Source of the DNA: Actinomycetota bacterium
Lineage (GTDB): Bacteria > Actinomycetota > Humimicrobiia > Humimicrobiales > Humimicrobiaceae
Direction of reading: 5' to 3'
NCBI GenBank assembly: GCA_023379515.1
Contig: JAMCQQ010000047.1
Coordinates: 1 to 12,436, forward strand
DNA length: 12,436 bases
Numbering within the stretch: the first letter of the stretch is position 1; every line of letters begins with the position of its first letter. Made by a program: the position numbers and the translations under genes. The notes below the pieces were generated by a model. The model was not told the DNA's origin and ran no database searches. It saw only the letters and a list, made by a program, of their open reading frames with translations. Below are positions 1-7,044 of the stretch, piece by piece.

Positions 1-2
1 GT

Positions 3-125
3 TTGTCGCTTGTTTGTATAAATTTAATTACTTTAGCCGGATTTGTGATGGCTATCATTTTATTCCTAATATCGTTTGGCAGAGTGCGTAGATGGGTTGC
101 CTACTATAGAAAAAGGATGAACTAA
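3..125 (+). CDS. C-terminal end of an unidentified membrane protein (5' partial)
   Basis: Reading frame 3 is open from the window edge to a TAA at 123-125 and gives the last 40 residues of a protein. They form one hydrophobic segment (about residues 1-25 of the fragment, from LSLVCINL to LFLISFG) followed by a strongly basic tail, RVRRWVAYYRKRMN. By the positive-inside rule this tail should lie in the cytoplasm, so the protein would end just after its last membrane helix. The stop is only 4 nt before the flippase start, as expected within an operon, and the flippase ribosome binding site lies inside this reading frame. Too little is visible to name a family. A polysaccharide polymerase, ligase or GT-C protein would suit the neighbourhood, but nothing in the 40 residues shows it. 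The other two forward frames stop at position 21 or about position 90. Confidence 0.6.
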   Translation: MSLVCINLITLAGFVMAIILFLISFGRVRRWVAYYRKRMN

Positions 126-129
126 ATCT

Positions 130-1608
130 ATGAATGAGAGTGTTGAACAGATTGACCCGACAGGAGGGCTTACTACAGAGGTAATTAAGAAACGGGCTGT
201 TAAAGGGGCAGCTATCTTAACCGGCAGGATGGTTTTGATGCAAGTGGTATCCTTTTTTGCGATGGCGCTTTTAACTATTTTTCTGGCGCCTGCAGAGTTT
301 GGGGTTTTTTATGTGGTTGCAGCTGTTAAAAATCTGTTGTCCTATTTTAGTGACATCGGTTTTGCCCCGGCCTTAATCCAAAAAAAGGAAGAGTTGACAA
401 GTATAGAGCTTAAAACCATATTTACGGCCCAGCAGGTCCTGATTTTGATGGTTATCATCACCGGTTTTATCCTTACTCCTGTAATACAAAAAATTTACCA
501 TTTAAACCAGCCGGCGGTTTATTTATTGTGGGCTTTTTTGTTGTCTTTGTTCTTTTCTTCCTTAAAAACCATACCTTCGGTTTTAATGGAAAGAAAGCTG
601 GAGTTTAACAAATATGTAATTCCGCAGATTGCAGAAAGTATAATTTTTAATTTAACGGCAGTATTTTTGGCTTGGAAAGGGTTTGGAGTAACCAGTTATA
701 CGGTTGCTGTAATTTTATCCGGCCTACTGGGACTTGCTCTGACATATGTTGTAAGACCATGGTTGCCTGGTATTGCATTTTCACTTGCAGCTTTTAAATC
801 AGTACTTAAGTTTGGTATACCTTATCAGGCAAATACTCTGCTTGCTATGGTTAAAGATGACGGAATGATTTTGTTTTTAGGCAGCTTTATCGGTACTTCG
901 GGTATAGGTCTATTAGGGTGGGCTCAAAAATGGGCTTATGCCCCCTTGAGATTTTTTATGGACCAAGTGATCAAAGTTACATTCCCGGCCTTTTCCAGAC
1001 TGCAGGATAACAAACAAGCTTTATCAAATTTAGTAACAAAGTCGATCTTCTTTATCTGCCTTTTGGTTTTTCCGGCTTTGGTTATGCTGGTTTTGCTGGC
1101 ACCGGTTTTGGTTCAAATTATTCCAAAATATATTAAGTGGAGTCCGGCCATCTTTGCCCTTTCTGTTTTAACTATAACTTCTGCCTTAGCAGCGGTTACC
1201 ACCCCTTTGACTAATACCCTAAATGCTATCGGTAAGATTTCGCTTACTTTCAAATTAATGATTATGTGGACTGTTTTGACTTGGGCTTTTGTGCCGTTAT
1301 TTGCTTTTCTTTATGGTGTAAACGGGGCAGCAATTGGGTTTACATTAGTCGGGCTAACTTCTTTTGCAGCACTATATTTAGTATCTAAATATGTTGATGT
1401 AAACTATTTTCAGGCTGTTGGAAAGCCCTTAGTTGCAAGTTTATTAATGGGGATTTGTGTATTTTTAGTAAAAAACATCTTCCTTGTGTCTTGGCAGCAG
1501 GTTATTATTATGATTGGAGCAGGTTTGATTTCCTACGCACTTACTATTTTTATATTAGAACCTAAATTATTACTTTTAATTAAAGATCAATTTAAGAAGA
1601 GTCAATGA
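130..1608 (+). CDS. MOP-superfamily polysaccharide/oligosaccharide flippase (Wzx/TuaB/WzxC-like)
   Basis: A 492-residue, almost wholly hydrophobic protein with an estimated 12-14 membrane helices. This is the usual size and form of the Polysacc_synt/MOP exporters, which move undecaprenyl- (or other polyprenyl-) linked sugars from the inner to the outer face of the cytoplasmic membrane. Family-like features are the short hydrophilic N-terminus ending in KKRAVKGAAIL before helix 1, the APAEFGVFYVVAAVKNLL and DIGFAPALIQKKE stretches (about residues 54-90), the GIPYQANTLLAMVKDDG segment near residue 235, and GLLGWAQKWAYAPLRF then VTFPAFSRLQD (about residues 262-295), typical of the TuaB/WzxC branch. 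The ATG follows AAGGA at 113-117, with a long 12-nt spacing. The last 4 nt overlap the next gene (ATGA), which suggests coupled translation. The sugar substrate cannot be read from the sequence. Flippase family is confident; the glycan transported is inferred only from the neighbours. Confidence 0.9.
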   Translation: MNESVEQIDPTGGLTTEVIKKRAVKGAAILTGRMVLMQVVSFFAMALLTIFLAPAEFGVFYVVAAVKNLLSYFSDIGFAPALIQKKEELTSIELKTIFTAQQVLILMVIITGFILTPVIQKIYHLNQPAVYLLWAFLLSLFFSSLKTIPSVLMERKLEFNKYVIPQIAESIIFNLTAVFLAWKGFGVTSYTVAVILSGLLGLALTYVVRPWLPGIAFSLAAFKSVLKFGIPYQANTLLAMVKDDGMILFLGSFIGTSGIGLLGWAQKWAYAPLRFFMDQVIKVTFPAFSRLQDNKQALSNLVTKSIFFICLLVFPALVMLVLLAPVLVQIIPKYIKWSPAIFALSVLTITSALAAVTTPLTNTLNAIGKISLTFKLMIMWTVLTWAFVPLFAFLYGVNGAAIGFTLVGLTSFAALYLVSKYVDVNYFQAVGKPLVASLLMGICVFLVKNIFLVSWQQVIIMIGAGLISYALTIFILEPKLLLLIKDQFKKSQ

Positions 1609-4600
1609 AAAGATTAATACTAGTCCTACTCTTTTTAGCATCGATAGTTTTTGTTCCCAAAACTTTTGCAGAAAATAATTCTTTCGTCTCGATTGTGAAT
1701 CCCGTCAGAGGTAGTGATTTTTGGGATCAAAAAGATCAATTGCCAGAGACTGCAGTATTGGGACAAATTGCGTCTTTAAAAAATTTTAATTTACCTGCTA
1801 CCTGGTTACTAAGATTTGATGTGTTTGATAATAAAAATATTATTGATCAACTAAAAAGCAGGCCCTTGGACGAAAAGGGATTGTTTTTAGAAGTTACACC
1901 AAGTTGGGTAAATCAGGCTAAGGTTGATTACCGTAAATCAGGAAGTTGGCATACTGCCGGAAGCGCTTTTTTAACAGGTTATGAAAGAGGAGAGCGAGAG
2001 AAACTGATTGATGCAAGTTTTGAAAAATTTAAAAACATTTTTGGTTATTATCCTGTTACTGTAGGCGCTTGGTGGATTGATAGTTATTCGTTGGGGTATA
2101 TGCAGAAAAAATTCGGTATAGTCGGAGCCCTAATTGTTTCAGATCAATATTCAACAGACAATTATCAAATTTGGGGACAGTATTTTGGGACACCTTATTA
2201 TCCGGCAAAAAATAATGCTCTTCATCCGGCTCAAAGTTTGGATAATAAACTAAATGTTGTAATGATGCAGTGGGCACCGAGAGATCCGGTGAATGGCTAT
2301 GGGAATGGTGTTTTAGAAAGTACTTTTTCGGTTCAGTCAAATGATTATATTGATTACCATAATCTAGACATTAAATATTTTTCATCATTGATTGAGATTT
2401 ACACAAATCAAAAATTCAATCAATTTGCGCACATTGTAGTCGGTCTAGAAAATTCTTATCAATGGTCTAAATATTCTCAAGAATACGGAAAGCAAATTGG
2501 AGTTTTGGCAGAAAAAATGTCTACCGGTAAGCTTTCAGTTGTCACAATGAAGGATTTTGCCATTTGGTATGCAGATACTTTTCCAAAATTGTCCCCCCGG
2601 CAAATTATTGTTGCTGATGATCCTTTAGGAAGCTTTAAGAAAGTTGTTTGGTTTATGGATCCTTATTTTAGGGCAGGATGGTTTTTCAATTCTGAAGGAA
2701 GTGTTTTTCGGGATATCAGACAATATACGGGCGGAGAAGAAGAATTGTGTTTTCAAACAAGATGTGAAAGTGTCAATTTTGCAACGACTGCAACAAGAGT
2801 TTTAGACAGTGTTAGTTTTGGTCACAAGTGGATGATAGATCAGGGTAAAATTACTAATTTTCAAGTCAATAGTGATGGTGAAAAAATTATCATTAGTTAC
2901 AATAATGAAGCAGGGAATCTAAGAAGAATAGGATTGCTTGCGCGGGATATAAGTATTGATGAGAAAACTTTTTCTATAGATAGTACGATACTTAATGCAA
3001 TTAAGCAGGAAAATGCACCAAAGAAAAATATTACAACTGAAGATAAATCCTTAAGGTGGTCGTTAATTTCTTCAATGTTAAAAGTAGTCGAGTTTGCGCT
3101 ATTTATAATACTGGTTATTATTTTGCCAGGATTTATATTAACGAATAAATTTTTTGTTAAAACTAACCCTTTCCTTTTGAGGTTATTTGTATCGCTGGGA
3201 GTAGGATTGACAGTGCTTCCGTTACTATTTTACATAATAAGTTTAACGAAAATTAAGCCTTTAATTTTTGCCTATATCCTATTAAATTTGATTATTTTTA
3301 TCCGCTTTAAATTTTATAAATTCTTAACTAATTTGCCAAAGATAACAAAACCATTTAATTTAATCACGGCTTTAATTATTTTAGCAGGAGTAATTTTTCA
3401 AACTCTTCCTACATTTAAAAGTGGTTTAACATTTGCATACGGTATGGGTTTTTGGGGGCCGAACACTCATGATGGAGTTTGGCATCTAGCCTTGATAAAT
3501 CAATTAACAGAATCAATGCCTGCTCAAAATCCGGTTTTTTCAGGCACAATTTTAAAGAATTATCATTTTTTCTATGATCTTTTAGTTGCAGCAACAAATT
3601 ATATATCAACATTGCCTGTTAATGATTTGGTATTTAGGCTGTATCCTATTATTTTCTCTGCTGCGCTTGGTATTGGTTCTTATTACCTGGTAGTAAGGCT
3701 TTTTGGAAATATTTTAGGTGAAGCTAAAACCAAAATTACTATTCTTTTTAGCCTTTATCTGATTTATTTTGCCGGTAGTTTTGGCTGGATAGTAGAGTAT
3801 TTGCGTGAAAAGCATTTTGGAGGAGAGTCAGCTTTTTGGGTAAATCAGGCAGTTTCCTTTAATTTAAATCCTCCTTTTGCTATCTCTTTAGTAATCTTAA
3901 TTACTTTGCTTCACCTTTTATTGTCTTCATTCTCACAAAAAAAGGGCAAAATTGTAACGATTGTGCTTTTTGGGACATTAATTAGTTTTAAATCTTATAC
4001 AGGTATTTTAATGTTGGCAACGCTTATGATAATTGCAGTTATAAATCTTTTAAAAAGACGGAGTTTTTCATACTTATGGATCGCTTTTCTATCTTCATTA
4101 TTGGCTGGATGGCTTTTTATATCTAATTTTGAAGCTACATCTACGCTTGTGACCTTTGCTCCTTTTTGGTTTATTCATTCAATGATAGATTCGCCAGACC
4201 GGGTAGGTTGGTATAGATTGTCTTTGGCAAGAAATAGTTCCCAAGCCTTAGGACAGTGGCCCAAATTTATTTTGGTAGAAATACTAAGCCTAATTCTATT
4301 TGTAGTTGGAAATTTGGGATTACGGTTTTTAAGTTTTGGTTTAGTAGTAAAAATCAAAAAAGTTTTTCAGGACGATGTTCTGCTGTTTATTTTTATCCTG
4401 GCAATTTTATCCATGTGTATACCAATATTATTTATTCAATCAGGAAACCCCTGGAATACAATTCAATTTTTTTACCCTGCTTTGTATATAAGCGCCATTT
4501 TTAGTGGAGTTGTAATATCAACTTTAATTTTTAAATTAAATAAAATTTTGGCTTTTGTTCTAATATGTATAATTTTAATTTTAGTGCCAATCAATTCAGC

Positions 4601-5045
4601 TGTGACAGCATCCGGATACTTAAGTAATTTGCCGCATGCTTTTGTGTCTTCCTTAGAACTTTCTGGTTTGAAATTTTTATCTGCTCAACCTGATGGAATA
4701 ATATTGACTTATCCTTATGATGAAAAGCTAAAACAAACTTTAAGCGAGCCTTGGCCGCTTTTGGCATACGACAGCACAGCTTATATTTCAGCGCTCACTA
4801 AAAAGGCAACTTATTTAGAAGATGAACCCCAAAATCAAATCCTTCTTACTGATTACAAAAAAAGGGTTGTTGCTTCAAAAGATTTTTTCCTAAAACCAAT
4901 TACGGAAAATGTAAAATTCCTGCAGGATAATCATATAAAATATATTTATTTACCAAAGATATTTAATATAAGGCTTGAAGAAGGTACCAAATTTGTAAAA
5001 AATATTTTTGAAAATGAAGAGATAGTGATATACAAAGTAAATTAA
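1605..5045 (+). CDS. Secreted/exoplasmic carbohydrate-active-like domain fused to a GT-C-like multi-spanning membrane domain
   Basis: A protein of 1146 residues in three parts. Residues 1-22 are a signal peptide (basic MKR, hydrophobic core, KTFA before the likely cleavage). Residues 23 to about 485 are soluble and should lie outside the membrane. They suggest a TIM-barrel-type enzyme of the polysaccharide deacetylase or glycoside hydrolase kind: strand-like ATWLLRFDVF, GLFLEVTPSW (E96), VGAWWIDSYSL (D159), SDQYSTD (D180), VVGLENSYQW (E282), and a possible disulfide pair C382/C387. No clear NodB metal triad (DD plus HxxxH) is visible, so the enzyme class is open. From about residue 490 there are an estimated 13-14 helices with HDGVWH (622-627), NYHFF (652-656), FAGSFG (722-727), GGES (739-742) and WNTIQF (950-955), then a C-terminal soluble domain of about 130 residues. 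All these membrane motifs recur in the next gene. The first-loop Asp D623 is the likely GT-C-style catalytic candidate. The start overlaps the flippase stop by 4 nt. The fusion is seen; the activity is inferred. Confidence 0.75.
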   Translation: MKRLILVLLFLASIVFVPKTFAENNSFVSIVNPVRGSDFWDQKDQLPETAVLGQIASLKNFNLPATWLLRFDVFDNKNIIDQLKSRPLDEKGLFLEVTPSWVNQAKVDYRKSGSWHTAGSAFLTGYERGEREKLIDASFEKFKNIFGYYPVTVGAWWIDSYSLGYMQKKFGIVGALIVSDQYSTDNYQIWGQYFGTPYYPAKNNALHPAQSLDNKLNVVMMQWAPRDPVNGYGNGVLESTFSVQSNDYIDYHNLDIKYFSSLIEIYTNQKFNQFAHIVVGLENSYQWSKYSQEYGKQIGVLAEKMSTGKLSVVTMKDFAIWYADTFPKLSPRQIIVADDPLGSFKKVVWFMDPYFRAGWFFNSEGSVFRDIRQYTGGEEELCFQTRCESVNFATTATRVLDSVSFGHKWMIDQGKITNFQVNSDGEKIIISYNNEAGNLRRIGLLARDISIDEKTFSIDSTILNAIKQENAPKKNITTEDKSLRWSLISSMLKVVEFALFIILVIILPGFILTNKFFVKTNPFLLRLFVSLGVGLTVLPLLFYIISLTKIKPLIFAYILLNLIIFIRFKFYKFLTNLPKITKPFNLITALIILAGVIFQTLPTFKSGLTFAYGMGFWGPNTHDGVWHLALINQLTESMPAQNPVFSGTILKNYHFFYDLLVAATNYISTLPVNDLVFRLYPIIFSAALGIGSYYLVVRLFGNILGEAKTKITILFSLYLIYFAGSFGWIVEYLREKHFGGESAFWVNQAVSFNLNPPFAISLVILITLLHLLLSSFSQKKGKIVTIVLFGTLISFKSYTGILMLATLMIIAVINLLKRRSFSYLWIAFLSSLLAGWLFISNFEATSTLVTFAPFWFIHSMIDSPDRVGWYRLSLARNSSQALGQWPKFILVEILSLILFVVGNLGLRFLSFGLVVKIKKVFQDDVLLFIFILAILSMCIPILFIQSGNPWNTIQFFYPALYISAIFSGVVISTLIFKLNKILAFVLICIILILVPINSAVTASGYLSNLPHAFVSSLELSGLKFLSAQPDGIILTYPYDEKLKQTLSEPWPLLAYDSTAYISALTKKATYLEDEPQNQILLTDYKKRVVASKDFFLKPITENVKFLQDNHIKYIYLPKIFNIRLEEGTKFVKNIFENEEIVIYKVN
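4355..4374 (+). repeat. 20-nt exact repeat, copy 1 (inside the 1146-residue protein gene)
   Basis: This 20-base stretch encodes the KKVFQD region in a cytoplasmic loop of the membrane domain. It recurs without mismatch at 5307-5326 in the next gene, in the same reading frame but at a non-equivalent position of the paralog. At the position of the next gene that truly aligns with copy 1 the protein reads KVRKNIFKD. The sequence contains A6 and T5 runs, so low complexity makes a chance match more likely. Confidence 0.6.
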
Positions 5046-5052
5046 GCAACTT

Positions 5053-7044
5053 ATGATTATTAACATTCTTTTGCGGATTGTCTTAGGAGCAATTTTTTTA
5101 ATTTTAGCAACAGCTTGTTTTACGTTACCAGGATTTGTGATTCTAAAAAAATTCTTATCTGATTTAGATGATCTTGAAAAATATACTATTTATACTATTT
5201 TTGGGCTAGTAGTTTTTACTTTATCAGCATATATTTTGGCAGCAGTCCATTTACGGTTTTTAATGTGGGCTTTTCCGATTGCAGGCGTATGGTTGCTGGT
5301 AAAGTACAAAAAAGTTTTTCAGGACGTTAGGGTAAAGATTTCTCATAAGTATCTATTTCTTTTAGTTTTTATTATTGGAATAATCGGAATGGTTGCAGTT
5401 AATGCTCCGTCAGGATTTCCTTATCAGGATGGAATTTATTTTTATAGTTCTCATGGTCATGATGGGGTTTGGCATTTAGCCTTGATGGAGAGGATGAAGC
5501 TGGGAGCATTTCCTTTTCAAAACCCTGAACTAGCAGGTGCGAAATTACAAAACTATCATTTTTTTGTGGATCTTTTGATGTCTGAATTTGGTAGGATGTT
5601 TCGTTTTTCCTCTTTGGATATTTATTTTCGCTTTATGCCAACGGTATTTGCAATTCTTTTAGGACTCTCTGGTTTTATATTTGTGAAAGCATGGAGTAAA
5701 TCAGAATTGGCAGGAATTTGGGCAATGATATTTACTTATTTTGCCGGAAGTTTTGGATACTTATTATATATTCCTACACACAAAAGCTTAGGGGGTGAGT
5801 CAATATTTTGGGTATCGCAAACGCAGTCTGTTTTAGGAAATCCTCCGCATGCCAGTGCATTTATTATTATAACGGCTTTTCTATTTATTCTTTTGAAGTA
5901 CCTTACAAACCGAAGACTAATCTATTTCTTGCTCTGCGCAGTTTTAGGAGGCGCTATTATAGAGTTTAAAGTATATGCAGGTGTTTTGATTCTGGGAGGA
6001 TTGTTGTTAGTGGGAATTTTGGAATTGGTTTTTAGACGGATAATACAAACAATTCTACTTTTTTTATCAACTCTTATTGTCTCGCTTATTATATATTTGC
6101 CCAATAGCGCGAATTCTCAGGATTTTTTAATCTGGCAGCCATGGTGGTTTATCAGGACGATGGTAGTTGTTTCAGACAGGTTAAATTGGATTGATTTAGA
6201 GCTTAAGAGACAAACATATATAGCAGACCATAACTTCAAACGGGTCATACAAGTTGAGGCAATGGCATTCTTTATTTTTCTTTTTGGAAACTTAGGAATG
6301 AGATTTTTAGGTTTTTGGACCTTTGCAAATAAGGTAAGAAAAAATATATTTAAGGATAGTTTTAATTTATTTTTTATCGCTATAACAACAGTTGCATTTT
6401 TCATTCCTGTGTTTTTCTTACAAAAAGGTGTTGCTTGGAATACCATACAGTTTAATCAGTACTTTCTATTACTGTTCGGTTTTCTTGGAGCCATTTCTGT
6501 TGCTGAAATTTTATTGTTAGTAAAGAAAAGATTATTAAAAATTATTATTTCAGTAATAATCATTATCTTGGCCATACCAACTCAATTGGGATTGCTTTGG
6601 CAATTTTATTCAAACCCCCCGCTTTCCAAAGTTTCTTATGAAGAACTTGCAGCTTTAGATTTTCTGAAAAAGCAAGGATCTGATGATTCGATAATTTTAA
6701 CCGTCCCCTTTAATAAATACGAAAGAGATAAATATCGCAATCCGCCCATTCCCATATATGCCTGGTATGATACGGGATATGTATGCAGCTTTTCAAAAAA
6801 AAGAACTTTAATTTCAGACGAAGAACAAGTAATCATCATGAATTATGATGTCTCTAAGTTGTTACAAGATAGAGCTGAAGTTTTTGAAAGCACAGATTAT
6901 CATAAGATGAATAATTTTCTAAAGAAAAATAAAATTGATTATATCTATCTTGCTTGGAATCAGAAAATTGCGACAGACAGCAGTTTATTAAATGTAAGTC
7001 TGATTTTTGAAAACAAAGATGCAAAAATCTTTAAAGTAAAGTAA
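5053..7044 (+). CDS. GT-C-like multi-spanning membrane protein, paralog of the upstream membrane domain
   Basis: A 663-residue protein with an estimated 13-14 membrane helices and a hydrophilic C-terminal domain (about residues 530-663). It aligns along its length with residues from about 490 to the end of the preceding protein. Shared motifs in order are HDGVWHLAL (H136, D137, H141), QNP then NYHFF (167-171), FAGSFG (230-235), GGES.FWV (from 247), NPP, WFI..M....DR..W, GNLG.RFL, WNTIQF (462-467) and near the C-terminus KIDYIYL. Its N-terminus begins directly at helix 1 and lacks the exoplasmic enzyme-like domain. The spacing of the first-loop Asp and the downstream NYHFF recalls the D...NAL...P...AG..I.YYY pattern I remember for DUF2298 (Chlor_Arch_YYY) membrane proteins, but that link is from memory and tentative. 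A GT-C polyprenyl-phosphate-sugar-dependent transferase is the best guess. The ATG lies 7 nt after the previous stop with no visible Shine-Dalgarno. The stop shares one base with the next start (TAATG). Confidence 0.75.
   Translation: MIINILLRIVLGAIFLILATACFTLPGFVILKKFLSDLDDLEKYTIYTIFGLVVFTLSAYILAAVHLRFLMWAFPIAGVWLLVKYKKVFQDVRVKISHKYLFLLVFIIGIIGMVAVNAPSGFPYQDGIYFYSSHGHDGVWHLALMERMKLGAFPFQNPELAGAKLQNYHFFVDLLMSEFGRMFRFSSLDIYFRFMPTVFAILLGLSGFIFVKAWSKSELAGIWAMIFTYFAGSFGYLLYIPTHKSLGGESIFWVSQTQSVLGNPPHASAFIIITAFLFILLKYLTNRRLIYFLLCAVLGGAIIEFKVYAGVLILGGLLLVGILELVFRRIIQTILLFLSTLIVSLIIYLPNSANSQDFLIWQPWWFIRTMVVVSDRLNWIDLELKRQTYIADHNFKRVIQVEAMAFFIFLFGNLGMRFLGFWTFANKVRKNIFKDSFNLFFIAITTVAFFIPVFFLQKGVAWNTIQFNQYFLLLFGFLGAISVAEILLLVKKRLLKIIISVIIIILAIPTQLGLLWQFYSNPPLSKVSYEELAALDFLKKQGSDDSIILTVPFNKYERDKYRNPPIPIYAWYDTGYVCSFSKKRTLISDEEQVIIMNYDVSKLLQDRAEVFESTDYHKMNNFLKKNKIDYIYLAWNQKIATDSSLLNVSLIFENKDAKIFKVK
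5307..5326 (+). repeat. 20-nt exact repeat, copy 2 (inside the 663-residue protein gene)
   Basis: Second copy of the sequence at 4355-4374, again in frame as KKVFQD, here after the third membrane helix (about residues 86-91). The same six residues therefore end a helix on the cytoplasmic side in both proteins, but at non-homologous sites. Confidence 0.6.

Noticed and set aside
2056..2340. 94-codon open frame on the minus strand
   Set aside because: Lies wholly inside the 1146-residue gene. The translation is low in hydrophobic patterning, rich in His and Ser from reversed codons, and matches no family I know.
1605..3060. Canonical NodB polysaccharide deacetylase call for the exoplasmic domain
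   Set aside because: The general layout recalls such barrels, but I could not find the DD and HxxxH metal-binding residues, so I left the enzyme class open.
4256..4504. 82-codon plus-strand frame and the 72-codon frame at 11198-11416
   Set aside because: Out-of-frame shadows of real membrane protein genes, with no start signals.
6117..6446. 109-codon open frame on the minus strand
   Set aside because: Antisense to a conserved membrane region of the 663-residue gene; no ribosome site or recognisable domain, and its composition reflects the opposite strand.
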